Shown: positions 1 to 11,431 of the stretch, one piece after another
Layout: the number at the start of each line of letters is the position of its first letter
How positions within the stretch are numbered: position 1 is the stretch's first letter
Origin: Pseudomonas eucalypticola
GTDB taxonomy: Bacteria > Pseudomonadota > Gammaproteobacteria > Pseudomonadales > Pseudomonadaceae
NCBI RefSeq assembly: GCF_013374995.1
Contig: NZ_CP056030.1
Location: 1,458,501 to 1,522,500, forward strand
Direction of reading: 5' to 3'
DNA: 64,000 nt
Made by a program: the position numbers and the translations under genes
The notes under the pieces: generated by a model
Seen by the model: only the letters and a program-made list of their open reading frames with translations
Databases searched by the model: none
Told to the model about the DNA's origin: nothing

Positions 1-2458
<2,458 letters not shown>

Positions 2459-2565
2459 GGACTATTGATGCGTGAAGCGCGCGCAAGTTGCAAGGCACTG
2501 CGGGTTGCCCTGGCGGCAGAGAGTGCCGGCATTGGGTATGATTGACGCTTTTTTGGGGAGCCACC

Positions 2566-2964
2566 ATGAGCCGAATCATCCATATTGCCGCTGCGCTGCT
2601 GATTGGGCCGGATGGCAAGACCTTGCTGGTGCGCAAGCGCAATACCCAGGCGTTCATGCAGCCCGGTGGCAAGATCGAGCCGGGAGAGCAGCCGGTGAAT
2701 GCCTTGGCCCGTGAGCTGCACGAGGAACTGGGGGTACGCATCGATACGGCCGCGGCTGTTTACCTCGGTGCGTTCAGCGCCCCGGCGGCCAATGAGCCTG
2801 GCTTCGAAGTGCGCTGCGAGCTGTTCCGGGTCCAGGTGGAGGGGGCCGTCGAAGCCGCCGCCGAGATCGAGGAAGCCGTGTGGGTGGATCGGCACAGTCA
2901 CGCTTACCTGGAACTGGCACCATTGACCCGCGACCATATCCTGCCGCTGTACACCGCCGGGTAA
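2566..2964 (+). CDS. Nudix hydrolase
   Basis: Protein of 132 aa in the Nudix hydrolase superfamily, which cleaves nucleoside diphosphates linked to another group. The Nudix box is visible at about residues 38-60: it begins GGKIEPGEQP and ends RELHEELGV, with the expected glutamates for metal binding. I chose ATG 2566 because GGGGAG lies 5-10 nt upstream; an upstream in-frame TTG at 2542 has no ribosome binding site. It stands alone between the helicase gene and metR, on the opposite strand to both. The substrate cannot be told from sequence. Confidence 0.88.
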   Translation: MSRIIHIAAALLIGPDGKTLLVRKRNTQAFMQPGGKIEPGEQPVNALARELHEELGVRIDTAAAVYLGAFSAPAANEPGFEVRCELFRVQVEGAVEAAAEIEEAVWVDRHSHAYLELAPLTRDHILPLYTAG

Positions 2965-3009
2965 TACCGCGTCCCCCTTGCACGGGTAGCCAGTGCTTCG
3001 TGAATAGGC

Positions 3010-3927
3010 TCAACGCACCGCGCTGACGCCATCCAGGGTCGAGAACGAGGTGTCCTTGGCGGTCAGCAGGAAGTCGCGCATGTACGGCGCGTCGAGCATG
3101 TCGGCGCGCACGGCGGCATAGAGGGTGGCGAACAGGCCTTTCTCACCCAGGCGCTTGCCCTTCACGTAGCCGCGCGAGCTGTATTCATGCAGCGCCCAGT
3201 GGGGCATGCCGCACACGCCACGGCCGCTGGCCACCAGTTGCATCATCATCACCGTCAACTCCGAGGTGCGAACCTGGGCGGGTTCGACGTCGGCCGGCTC
3301 CAGGAAGCGGGTGAAGATATCCAGCCGGTCCCGTTCCACCGGGTAAGTGATCAGGGTTTCGCTGGCCAGGTCATCGGGCACGATATAGGGCTTGTTGGCC
3401 AATGCATGCTGGTTGGCCACTGCCAGCATCGCTTCGTAGGTGAACAGCGGCACATAGGTGATGCCGGGCAGGTCAAGCGGGTCACTGGTGACCACCAGGT
3501 CCAGGTCACCCCGCGCCAGGGCCGGTAGCGGCGCGAAAGCGAAGCCCGAGGCCAGGTCCAGTTCCACTTCCGGCCAGGCGTCGCGGAATTGGTCGATGGT
3601 GGGCATCAGCCACTGAAAGCAGCTGTGGCATTCGATTGCCATGTGCAAGCGCCCGGCGGTGCCACCCGCCAACCGGGCGATGTCACGTTCGGCGCCGCGC
3701 AGCAGAGGCAGGGTAGCGTCCGCCAATTGCAGCAGGCGCAAGCCGGCGCTGGTGAAGCGGATGGGTTTGGTTTTACGCATGAACAGCGGCAGGCCCAGGC
3801 GCTCTTCCAATTCCTTGAACTGGTGGGACAGGGCCGATTGCGTCAAGTGCAGGCGCTCGGCCGCTTCCACCAGGCTGTCGGCCTCGCGCAAAGCGTGCAG
3901 GGTTTTCAGGTGACGGATCTCGAGCAT
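3010..3927 (-). CDS. metR: LysR-type methionine regulator MetR
   Basis: LysR-family regulator of 305 aa that in gammaproteobacteria uses homocysteine as co-effector to control metE and metH. An N-terminal winged HTH (residues 1-60, including TQSALSHQFKELE) is followed by a periplasmic-binding-like effector domain. The segment AIECHSCFQWLMP is characteristic of MetR. ATG 3927 is preferred over ATG 3939 because GGAGG lies 6 nt upstream of 3927, inside the longer frame. The gene is divergent from the metE fragment at 4031, the classic metR-metE arrangement, with a MetR-like palindrome between them. Confidence 0.92.
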   Translation of the reverse strand: MLEIRHLKTLHALREADSLVEAAERLHLTQSALSHQFKELEERLGLPLFMRKTKPIRFTSAGLRLLQLADATLPLLRGAERDIARLAGGTAGRLHMAIECHSCFQWLMPTIDQFRDAWPEVELDLASGFAFAPLPALARGDLDLVVTSDPLDLPGITYVPLFTYEAMLAVANQHALANKPYIVPDDLASETLITYPVERDRLDIFTRFLEPADVEPAQVRTSELTVMMMQLVASGRGVCGMPHWALHEYSSRGYVKGKRLGEKGLFATLYAAVRADMLDAPYMRDFLLTAKDTSFSTLDGVSAVR

Positions 3928-3969
3928 GCTTGCCTCCATGAGTAAATTTTGTGATCAACACGAATTTAT

Positions 3970-3982
3970 TGAGTTTGTCTCA
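3970..3982. promoter_or_regulatory. Candidate MetR operator
   Basis: TGAG-N5-CTCA is a perfect inverted repeat in the metR/metE intergenic region. It differs from the enterobacterial MetR consensus TGAA-N5-TTCA at one position in each arm. It overlaps the likely -35 (TTGTCT, 3975-3980), which is paired with GATAAT at 3999-4004 after an 18 bp spacer, facing the metE remnant. Confidence 0.5.
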
Positions 3983-4030
3983 TGTTGCACGGGTTGTCGA
4001 TAATAGCGCCATCGAATACGGAGAACCCCC

Positions 4031-4702
4031 ATGGCCACCACCGCCCCCCGCGACCTGTCGTTCTACACCCAACGCCTGCTGGACGAGGTCGAGCAAGCCC
4101 GTGGCCGCGGCGAAACCCCAAGGCCGGTGCTGATGGGGCCGCTGAGCTACCTGTGGCTGGACCAGGCCAATGGTGGCGACGTGCGGGCCTTGGCCCGCCT
4201 GGAGATCGTGCTGCCGGTGTATGGGGAGATCTTCACCCAGCTGGCGCGCCTGGGCGTGGAGTGGGTGCAGATCGACGAGCCTGTCCTCGCCCAGGCATTG
4301 CCCCAGGCGTGGACAGGCGCCTTCGAGCGGGCTTACCACATTCTTCAATATTCGCCGCTGAAAAAGCTGCTGGCCGTGTATGGCGGCCCGTTGCAGGACA
4401 ACCTCGGCCTGGCCGCGCACCTGCCCGTGGACGGCTTGCACGTGGACCTGGCCAATGCCCCGGCCCAGCTCACCGCGGTGCTGGACCGAGTGCCCAGTTA
4501 CAAGGTGCTGTCCCTGGGCCTGGCCATCGATGACACCGACCTGTGGCGCTGCGAGCTGGAAACGGTGCAGGCCCAACTGCAACCGGCCCGTCGCCGCTTT
4601 GGCGACAACCTGTGGCTGGTGGGCGCCCGCTGGCTGGCGGACCTGGGCGGCTTGCTGCCGGATCTGCGCCCGGAGCGGCATGCCTGCCCCATCACCACCT
4701 GA
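4031..4702 (+). pseudogene. metE: Internally truncated metE remnant (223 codons, frame still open)
   Basis: The translated product matches the middle of the N-terminal barrel of cobalamin-independent methionine synthase MetE: RPVLMGPLSYLWL, GVEWVQIDEP and LPVDGLHVDLANAP are recognisable MetE segments. A full MetE is about 760 aa. Here the usual N-terminus (about 140 residues) and the whole catalytic C-terminal barrel with its zinc ligands are missing. Similarity stops after GDNLWLV, and the last ~26 residues look unrelated. A good ribosome binding site (GGAG) and the MetR-type promoter region are kept, so two deletions seem to have left a short open frame. It cannot be a working methionine synthase. 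Whether the fragment has another role is unknown. Confidence 0.65.
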
Positions 4703-4717
4703 GTGACCATTGGGCGA

Positions 4718-4740
4718 GGTTCATCAAACTGTCACTGAAA
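4718..4740 (+). promoter_or_regulatory. Possible PhoB box upstream of the hydrolase
   Basis: GGTTCAT at 4718 and CTGTCAC at 4729 are 11 bp apart, the spacing of PHO-box half-sites (consensus CTGTCAT-N4-CTGTCAC). The second half-site is perfect; the first matches 4 of 7 bases. It lies about 75 bp before the hydrolase start. The call is tentative. Confidence 0.3.
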
Positions 4741-4810
4741 TGTGGCAGCGCGCCCGCACGAACTTCATCACACTCGCGCTCTACTGGGGATCTGCGTTTT
4801 TGGTGTTTTC

Positions 4811-5803
4811 ATGCGGGCATTACTTTTCGTGGCGGCACTGCTGTGCAGCCTGACTTCCTTTGCGGCTTCAACCTGTGATGTGAACGTCCCGGTGCGTCAT
4901 GCACTGCTCAAGGACGTCAACCTGGCGTACCAGAGCATCGGGCGCGACAACGACCCGGCGCTGCTGTTGGTCATGGGCCTGGGCGGGCAACTGATCCACT
5001 GGCCTGATGAGGTGGTGATGGCGCTGTGCGAACAGGGCTTTCGGGTCATTCGCTATGACAATCGCGATGTGGGCCTGTCCGGTTGGGTGCAGGCGCCCGA
5101 CAGTGCCAACCTGACGTTCGAAGTACTGCGCTACAAGCTGGGGCTGCCGGTGTCGGCACCTTACAGCCTGACGGACATGGCCGGCGATGGCCTGGGCTTG
5201 ATGGACAGCCTGCACATTGCCAGCTTTCATCTGCTGGGGGCGAGCATGGGCGGCATGATTGCCCAGCACATGGCGGCGATGGCGCCTGGGCGGGTGGAAA
5301 GCCTTACGCTGATCATGAGCAGCTCTGGTGCACCGGGCTTGCCGATGCCCAGCCCTGCGTTGCTGCAGTTGCTCGCCCGGCGCGGTGCCCCCAATCGCGA
5401 GGTGGCCCTGGAGCAGCAAGCCGATCTGCTCGCCGCCCTGGGCAGCCCGGACGTAATCGACGACCGCAAGGTGCTGTTGCAGCAGGCGGCGGTGTCCTAT
5501 GACCGGGCGTTCAACCCCGAGGGCGTCAAGCGTCAGATCCTGGCAATTCTCGCCGAACCCAGCCGGGTGGCCTTGCTCGACAGCCTGCGGGTGCCGACCC
5601 TGGTGGTGCATGGCACGGCCGACCCCTTGTTGCCGGTCATGCATGGGGTGCATTTGGCGGCGCACATTCGTGGCAGCGAGTTGAAGTTGATCCCGGGGTT
5701 GGCCCACCGTTTCCAGGAAGCGTTCAAGGCGCCATTGCTAGCGGCGGTGTTGCCGTACCTGGACGCGCAGAAGCTGCGCGACACTCCCATGGCGGGCCTG
5801 TAG
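4811..5803 (+). CDS. Secreted alpha/beta hydrolase
   Basis: Protein of 330 aa with a Sec signal peptide (MRALLFVAALLCSLTSFAAS) followed by an alpha/beta-hydrolase domain. The nucleophile elbow GASMGG puts the catalytic serine at about 145. The acid is probably Asp271 (GTADPLLP) and the histidine His299 (GLAHRF), a complete triad. The motif RYDNRDVGLS is common in the aclacinomycin-methylesterase-like subgroup. ATG 4811 is chosen because it opens the signal peptide; an earlier frame from 4742 would bury it. The stop codon lies inside a short repeat shared with two other places in the window. The substrate is unknown; esterase or lipase activity is likely. Confidence 0.85.
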   Translation: MRALLFVAALLCSLTSFAASTCDVNVPVRHALLKDVNLAYQSIGRDNDPALLLVMGLGGQLIHWPDEVVMALCEQGFRVIRYDNRDVGLSGWVQAPDSANLTFEVLRYKLGLPVSAPYSLTDMAGDGLGLMDSLHIASFHLLGASMGGMIAQHMAAMAPGRVESLTLIMSSSGAPGLPMPSPALLQLLARRGAPNREVALEQQADLLAALGSPDVIDDRKVLLQQAAVSYDRAFNPEGVKRQILAILAEPSRVALLDSLRVPTLVVHGTADPLLPVMHGVHLAAHIRGSELKLIPGLAHRFQEAFKAPLLAAVLPYLDAQKLRDTPMAGL

Positions 5804-5822
5804 CAGCGGACCCGGCCGCGTC
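5800..5822 (+). repeat. Short repeat, family A (copy 1)
   Basis: A 23 bp unit beginning GTAGCAGCGGACC that overlaps the hydrolase stop codon. It differs by one base from copies at 48303-48325 (minus orientation) and 58976-58998. All copies lie at the 3' ends of genes, as REP-type elements do. Confidence 0.6.
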
Positions 5823-5903
5823 CCATACGCCGCATAGTCCCTGAACCACCGCAGCGCCTGCCTCCCGAGTTGGCGCCCGGCACCATAGGGAGGCGAGCGA
5901 TAC

Positions 5904-7226
5904 TCAATTCAAACCGTACTTCTTGACCTTGTCGAACAGCGTGGTCTTGGCCATGCCCAGGTCAAGGCTGGCCTGGCTGAGGTTGCCGTTGTTGCGCGCC
6001 AGCGCGTCGCTGAGCAGGTTGCGCTCGAAGGCTTCCACGGCCTCGGCGAAGCCCACGCCCGCAGCAGGCTGGGCCCCGGCTTTCTTGAAGGCCGGCAAGC
6101 CCAGCGCATAGCGCTCGGCCACGTTGCGCAGTTCACGCACGTTGCCCGGCCAGTCATGGCTCATGAGGCGTGACAGGGTCTGGTTGTCGAGGGGCGGGAT
6201 CTCGCGGTCGAAGCGCAGGGCCGACTGCTCCAGGAAATGCTCGAACAGTTGCAGGATGTCTTCGCGACGTTCGCGCAATGGCGGCAACTCAAGCGTTACT
6301 ACATTGAGGCGGTAATACAGGTCGCTGCGAAAACCATTGCTGCGGCTCAACTCGTCGAGGTCGGCCTTGGTGGCGGCGATCACCCGGCAATCCACCTCGA
6401 TGCTCTGGTTCGAGCCCAGACGCTCCAGAGTGCGTTCCTGCAACACCCGCAGCAGCTTGATCTGCAGGTTCATGGGCATGCTTTCCACTTCGTCGAGGAA
6501 TAGCGTGCCGCCGTTGGCATGCTCGATCTTGCCGATGCGGCGTTTGCCGGCGCCGGTGAACGCGTTGGCTTCATGGCCGAAGATTTCGCTCTCGAACAGG
6601 TTCTCCGGCAGGCCGCCACAGTTGAGCGCCACGAAGGGGTGGGCCTGGCGGCGGCTGAAATCGTGCAGGCAGCGCGCCACCAATTCCTTGCCAGTACCGG
6701 TCTCGCCTTCGATCAGCACGTTGGCCGAGGTGTCGGCGACGTTGGCGATCAGTTCGCGCAAGTGCGCCATGGCCGGCGAGCGGCCGATGATGCGCCCCTC
6801 CAACGTGCTGCGGCTGGCCAGCTGGCGGCGCAGCGACGAAACCTCGCGGGCCAGCCCGCGCTGCTCCAGGGCGCGGCGCACCACGTCCACCAGGCGCTCG
6901 GGGGAGAAGGGTTTTTCCATGAAGTCATAAGCGCCGCTGCGCATGGCGCCCACGGCCATGGAAATGTCACCGTGGCCGGTGATGAGCACCACCGGCAGGC
7001 TGGGGTCACGGGCCTTGAGGCGGTTGAGCAGCTCCAGGCCATCGATGCCCGGCAGGCGGATGTCGCTGACGACGATGCCGGCGAAATCGTCGCCGATCAG
7101 CGCCAGCGCTTCTTCGGCGCTGCCCACGCCCTGGCAGGGGATGTCTTCCAGGCTCAGGGCCTGCTGGCAACCCAGCAGCACATGAGGATCGTCCTCGACG
7201 ATCAGAACGGTAAGCGAGGTGTTCAT
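5904..7226 (-). CDS. aauR: Sigma-54-dependent response regulator AauR
   Basis: NtrC/DctD-family response regulator of 440 aa. Receiver domain: acidic pair at 11-12, phosphoacceptor Asp55 (VVSDIRLPG), Lys105. AAA+ domain: Walker A GETGTGKE at 174-181, Walker B TLFLDEVE at 241-248. A Fis-type HTH forms the C-terminus. The sigma-54 contact loop reads NAFTGA (221-226) instead of the usual GAFTGA. The gene overlaps aauS by 4 bp and sits beside the aat importer genes. In P. putida the AauR/AauS pair activates uptake and use of glutamate, aspartate and their amides; the same assignment is made here from gene order. Confidence 0.88.
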   Translation of the reverse strand: MNTSLTVLIVEDDPHVLLGCQQALSLEDIPCQGVGSAEEALALIGDDFAGIVVSDIRLPGIDGLELLNRLKARDPSLPVVLITGHGDISMAVGAMRSGAYDFMEKPFSPERLVDVVRRALEQRGLAREVSSLRRQLASRSTLEGRIIGRSPAMAHLRELIANVADTSANVLIEGETGTGKELVARCLHDFSRRQAHPFVALNCGGLPENLFESEIFGHEANAFTGAGKRRIGKIEHANGGTLFLDEVESMPMNLQIKLLRVLQERTLERLGSNQSIEVDCRVIAATKADLDELSRSNGFRSDLYYRLNVVTLELPPLRERREDILQLFEHFLEQSALRFDREIPPLDNQTLSRLMSHDWPGNVRELRNVAERYALGLPAFKKAGAQPAAGVGFAEAVEAFERNLLSDALARNNGNLSQASLDLGMAKTTLFDKVKKYGLN

Positions 7227-9130
7227 GATGGCTCGACTGGTGAGGTGGGCGGTAGCGGGTTGAGCGGCGGCAAGGTCAGGACGAAGGCCGTACCGCCCTC
7301 ATCCGGGTGTTCGGCACCCAGGCTGCCGCCGGCGGCGGCCGCCAGGCTCGCCGACAGGGTCAGGCCCAGGCCCAGGCCTTGCTCGCCCGGTTTGGTGGTG
7401 AAAAAGGGTTCGAACAGCTGCGCGCGGGCCTGGGCGTCGATGCCATGGCCGTTGTCGCGCACCCGCAGGCGGTAACGGCCATCGTCCAGGCGGTCACCTT
7501 GCAGCCACAGGGTGGGTTGCGGGGAGTCGGCCATGGCGTCCAGGGCATTGCCCACCAGGTTGCCGAGAATCTGCTCCAGGCGGGTCTGGCCGATGGGCAG
7601 CTGCACGTCGCTGTATTCGCGGTGTACCTGCACGCCGAGGCCTTCGATGCGCGCGGCCAGCACTTGCAGGGTGGCGTCCACCGCCTGCGCCAGGGAGGCA
7701 CGGCCACGGTCTTCGCCACGGCGGGCGAACGAGCGCAGGCTGGCGGTGATGCGGCCCATGCGGTCGATCAACTGGTTCATGGTCACCAGGTTGGTGCTGG
7801 CGATGTCCAGGGCGCCGCGCTCCAGAAAGCGCACCGTGTTACCCGACAGCGTACGAAGGGCCGCCAGCGGCTGGTTGAGTTCGTGGGCGATGCTGGTGGA
7901 CATCTGGCCGATGGCCGCCAGCTTGCCGGCCTGCACCAGTTCGTCCTGGGCCCGGCGCAGGGTTTCCTCGGCCTGGCGGCGTTCGCGAATCTGGCTTTTG
8001 AGGCGGTCGTTGCTGGCCCGCAGGTTCTCCGTGCGTTCGGCGATGCGCCGCTCCAGCAGGCTGTTGGCTTCTTCCAGGGCTTCACGCGCGGCCAGACGAG
8101 TGGCGATGACCTTGCGGCGTTCATTCCAGGCAATCAGGAAAAAGGCTACCAGGCCGAAGGCCACTGCCACCAGTACGCCCTGGATCACGGCTTCGCGCCG
8201 CAGGTCTTGCAGCGGCGTGAGCAGCGTGAAATGCCAGGGGGTATCCTTCAATTCCCGGGTCTGGGCCAGGTAGCTGACTTCGCGCTGGCTGCCGGCCGCG
8301 GGGAAGCTCAGGCGCTCCACGCCGTCGGCCAGGGTTTCGCGTTCCAGTGGTTGCAGTTCGGTCAGCGAGAACCAGTAGTACTGCAGGCTGCGGGCCAGGC
8401 GCTCCTTGATCTCCGGGGTCAGTGGCCGCACCGATTTCAGTCGCCGGGCAGGGTCGCTGGAGAGGATGATGATGCCATTCTCGTCGCTGACGAAGGCTTC
8501 CAGGCGCGCTTTCTGCCAGCGCTCCTCCAATGATTCCATGCGCACTTTCACTACCGCCACGCCGACGATCTTGCCGTGTTCTTCCAGTCCGTGGGCCAGG
8601 TAGTAACCGGGCTCGCCGGTGGTGGTGCCAATGCCATAGAAGCGCCCATCCTGGCCGCGCACGGCGTCCTGGAAATAGGCACGGAAGGACAGGTCCTCGC
8701 CCAGGTAGCTGTTGGCGTCACGCCAGTTGCTGCTGGCCTGCACGCGGCCGGTGGTGTCCAGCACGTAAATGGCACTGCTGTGGCTGCGGCGGTTGAGGCC
8801 TTCCAGGTAGTCGTTGACGGCCTGGCGGTGGCCTTCGGCGTCGGGGTCGGCCAGCAGGGTCGAGACGCTGCCTTCCAGCTCCAACAGGCTGGGCAGGAAG
8901 GTGAATTTGTTGATCTCGCTCTCTACCGCGCGGCCGTTGAGCTCCAGCTGGCGCTCGCCGCTTTCGCTCAGGGCGCGAATGCCACTGTAAAGGCTGGCGC
9001 GGTAGCCGGCATAGCCCAGGCTCACGGTCAGCAGCAGGATCAGCGGGGGCAGGAACAGTTGGCGGATCAGACGGGGTTTCACGGCAAAGGCAGGCGAGGT
9101 CGCACGGGAATGATCAGGGGCGCATTTCAT
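7223..9130 (-). CDS. aauS: Sensor histidine kinase AauS
   Basis: DctB-type membrane sensor kinase of 635 aa. TM1 is at about 24-43, followed by a periplasmic double-PAS (dCache) sensor at about 60-305, TM2 at about 315-335 and a coiled coil at 345-400. The HisKA domain has His416 in SIAHELNQP, and the HATPase domain ends the protein (N box GNLVGNALDAM, G boxes DNGHGID and GLGLGL). ATG 9130 is chosen because it directly precedes the first membrane segment. It lies 58 bp downstream of aatP and overlaps aauR. It probably senses acidic amino acids in the periplasm and phosphorylates AauR. Confidence 0.88.
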   Translation of the reverse strand: MKCAPDHSRATSPAFAVKPRLIRQLFLPPLILLLTVSLGYAGYRASLYSGIRALSESGERQLELNGRAVESEINKFTFLPSLLELEGSVSTLLADPDAEGHRQAVNDYLEGLNRRSHSSAIYVLDTTGRVQASSNWRDANSYLGEDLSFRAYFQDAVRGQDGRFYGIGTTTGEPGYYLAHGLEEHGKIVGVAVVKVRMESLEERWQKARLEAFVSDENGIIILSSDPARRLKSVRPLTPEIKERLARSLQYYWFSLTELQPLERETLADGVERLSFPAAGSQREVSYLAQTRELKDTPWHFTLLTPLQDLRREAVIQGVLVAVAFGLVAFFLIAWNERRKVIATRLAAREALEEANSLLERRIAERTENLRASNDRLKSQIRERRQAEETLRRAQDELVQAGKLAAIGQMSTSIAHELNQPLAALRTLSGNTVRFLERGALDIASTNLVTMNQLIDRMGRITASLRSFARRGEDRGRASLAQAVDATLQVLAARIEGLGVQVHREYSDVQLPIGQTRLEQILGNLVGNALDAMADSPQPTLWLQGDRLDDGRYRLRVRDNGHGIDAQARAQLFEPFFTTKPGEQGLGLGLTLSASLAAAAGGSLGAEHPDEGGTAFVLTLPPLNPLPPTSPVEPS

Positions 9131-9188
9131 CACAGTGCCTTGGGGCCTGCCAGCGGCGAGTGGCGCGAAAGCCACCCGCCGCCAGGCT

Positions 9189-9923
9189 TTAGTGTTGCAG
9201 GATCTTGGCGAGGAAGTGCTGGGCCCGTTCCGAGCGGGCACTGACGTCACCGAAGAACTCTTCCTTGGGGCAGTCTTCGACGATCTGGCCCTTGTCCATG
9301 AAGATCACCCGGTTGGCGACCTTGCGGGCGAAGCCCATCTCGTGGGTGACGCACATCATGGTCATGCCTTCATGGGCCAATTGCACCATCACGTCGAGCA
9401 CTTCGTTGACCATCTCCGGGTCCAGCGCCGAGGTCGGTTCGTCGAACAACATGACGATGGGGTCCATGGCCAGTGCGCGAGCGATGGCTACCCGTTGCTG
9501 CTGGCCGCCGGACAACTGGCCCGGGTGTTTGTGGGCGTGCGCCGATAGCCCCACCCGCTCCAGCAGTTTAAGGCCCTTGGCAGTGGCTTCTTCCTTGCTG
9601 CGGCCCAGCACCTTGATCTGGGCGATGGTCAGGTTCTCGGTAATGGTCAGGTGCGGAAACAGCTCGAAGTGCTGGAACACCATGCCCACCCGCGAGCGCA
9701 GCTTGGGCAAATGGGTCTTGGGGTCGGCGATGGAGGTGCCGTCGACCACGATGTCGCCTTTCTGGAACGGTTCCAGGGCGTTCACGCACTTGATCAAGGT
9801 GGACTTGCCCGAGCCCGACGGGCCGCACACCACCACCACTTCCCCTTTCTTGACTTCGGTGCTGCAGTCGGTCAGCACCTGGAAGTCCCCATACCACTTG
9901 TTGATGTTCTTGATGGAAATCAT
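9189..9923 (-). CDS. aatP: Acidic amino acid ABC transporter ATPase AatP
   Basis: GltL/GlnQ-type ABC ATPase of 244 aa. Walker A GPSGSGKS at 34-41, Q-loop [11 protein letters not shown], signature LSGGQQQR at 137-144, Walker B IVMLFDEP at 156-163, switch His in CVTHEMGFA. It energises uptake of glutamate and aspartate through AatQ and AatM. It overlaps aatM by 4 bp, so translation is probably coupled. Confidence 0.93.
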   Translation of the reverse strand: MISIKNINKWYGDFQVLTDCSTEVKKGEVVVVCGPSGSGKSTLIKCVNALEPFQKGDIVVDGTSIADPKTHLPKLRSRVGMVFQHFELFPHLTITENLTIAQIKVLGRSKEEATAKGLKLLERVGLSAHAHKHPGQLSGGQQQRVAIARALAMDPIVMLFDEPTSALDPEMVNEVLDVMVQLAHEGMTMMCVTHEMGFARKVANRVIFMDKGQIVEDCPKEEFFGDVSARSERAQHFLAKILQH

Positions 9924-10585
9924 ACGGCTAACCTTTTATGCAGACGCTTGACCAGCAGCGAGGCGGAGAAGCTGATGACGAAGTAGACGAGGCCCGCGAA
10001 GATCAGGAACTCGTTGGACTGGCCGATGATGTCGCCATTGGCCCGTGCCGCGTTGAGAAAGTCCACCAGGCCCACGGTGTACACCAGCGAGGTGTCCTGG
10101 AACAGGATGATGCTCTGCTGCAACAGCAGCGGGGTCATCTTGCGAAACGCCTGGGGCAGCACGATCAGGCGCATGGTCTGGCCGTAGCTCATGCCCAGAG
10201 CCTGGGCGGCGCCCATCTGGCCCTTGGAGATGGACTGCACGCCAGCGCGTACGATCTCGCAGAAATACGCCGCCTCGAACATCATGAACGCCACGACGCA
10301 AGAGGTGAACGCACCCACCGGGGTGTCCTGGCCGGTGATCCAGCGCAGCACGAAGGGCACCGCCAGGTAGAACCAGGTAATCACCAGCAGCAGCGGGATA
10401 GACCGGAAGTAATTGACGTAGGCGCCCGCGACATTGGACAGCAGCCGGCTGGAGGACAGGCGCATCAGCGCCAGCAAGGTGCCCAGCACGATACCGCCCA
10501 CCACACCCATGACCATCAGTTGCAGGGTCATCAGCATGCCGTTCCACAGGCCGGGCAGGGCGGGAATGATTCCACTGAAATCCAT
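9920..10585 (-). CDS. aatM: Acidic amino acid ABC transporter permease AatM
   Basis: Inner-membrane permease of the polar amino acid (HisM/GltK) family, 221 aa. It has several membrane segments and the conserved cytoplasmic EAA loop ([21 protein letters not shown]) that docks onto the ATPase. The start codon immediately follows the aatQ stop, and the end overlaps aatP. It forms the channel with AatQ. Confidence 0.92.
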   Translation of the reverse strand: MDFSGIIPALPGLWNGMLMTLQLMVMGVVGGIVLGTLLALMRLSSSRLLSNVAGAYVNYFRSIPLLLVITWFYLAVPFVLRWITGQDTPVGAFTSCVVAFMMFEAAYFCEIVRAGVQSISKGQMGAAQALGMSYGQTMRLIVLPQAFRKMTPLLLQQSIILFQDTSLVYTVGLVDFLNAARANGDIIGQSNEFLIFAGLVYFVISFSASLLVKRLHKRLAV

Positions 10586-11332
10586 TTACTTGCCCCCCAC
10601 GGAAATCAGGCCGGGCACCGCGACTTTTTTCTCGATCACACGCATCAGCAGCATCAGGCTCATGTTCAGGGTGAAGTAGATCAGCGTGGCCAGGGTGAAG
10701 GCCTCGAACAGGTTCGCCGAGAACTCGGCGGTCTGCTTGGTCTGGGCCAGCAGCTCCATCAGGCCGATCAGCGAGGCGACCGAGGAGTTCTTGAACACGT
10801 TGAGGAACTCGGAGGTCAGCGGCGGAATGATGATCCGGTACGCTTGGGGCAGCAGCACATTCCAGTATATCTGCGGCAGGCTGAAACCCATGGCCCGGGC
10901 CGCGCCTTCCTGGCCTCGGGGCAGGGCCTGGATGCCGGTGCGCACTTGTTCGCACACCCGCGCGGCGGTGAACAGTCCCAGGCACACAACGACGCTCAAG
11001 AAGGCCGAGGTCGTGGGGTTGAGGTCCTGCTTGAACCATTCCTGGAAGCTTTCGGGCAACAGGTCGGGCACCACGAAGTACCAGATGAACAGTTGCACCA
11101 GCAGCGGTACGTTGCGGAAGATTTCCACGTAAGTGGTGCCGATGGCCGATACCCAGCGGTTGGGCACGGTGCGCATCACGCCGAGCACGGAGCCCAGCAG
11201 CAAGGCAATGATCCAGGCCACGACAGCGATACCGATGGTCCAGCCCAGGCCGGTGATGTACCAGTCCAGGTAGATCTCGCTGCCAATGCCGGTGGACTTG
11301 AAGAACACGCCCCAGTCCCAGTTGTAATTCAT
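10586..11332 (-). CDS. aatQ: Acidic amino acid ABC transporter permease AatQ
   Basis: Permease of 248 aa, GltJ/HisQ family. The EAA loop is at GAARAMGFSLPQIYWNVLLPQ. ATG 11332 (MNYNWDWGVFF) is chosen because GGGAG lies 7 nt upstream; the frame extends upstream to 11395 without a ribosome binding site. It partners AatM. It lies 99 bp downstream of aatJ, a common gap between the highly expressed binding protein gene and the permease genes. Confidence 0.92.
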   Translation of the reverse strand: MNYNWDWGVFFKSTGIGSEIYLDWYITGLGWTIGIAVVAWIIALLLGSVLGVMRTVPNRWVSAIGTTYVEIFRNVPLLVQLFIWYFVVPDLLPESFQEWFKQDLNPTTSAFLSVVVCLGLFTAARVCEQVRTGIQALPRGQEGAARAMGFSLPQIYWNVLLPQAYRIIIPPLTSEFLNVFKNSSVASLIGLMELLAQTKQTAEFSANLFEAFTLATLIYFTLNMSLMLLMRVIEKKVAVPGLISVGGK

Positions 11333-11431
11333 CAGGGTCTCCCCTTGTGCGGGTGATTCACAGGCACCTTCAACCCGCCACCGGCGCGTTCGCACCAGTG
11401 GCTAAGGTGAAGGGTAGACGTTGCGGGCGGA

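Noticed and set aside
9938..11356. 472-codon frame opposite aatM and aatQ
   Set aside because: Gln/His/Asp-rich low-complexity translation, no ribosome binding site and entirely antisense to two clear permeases.
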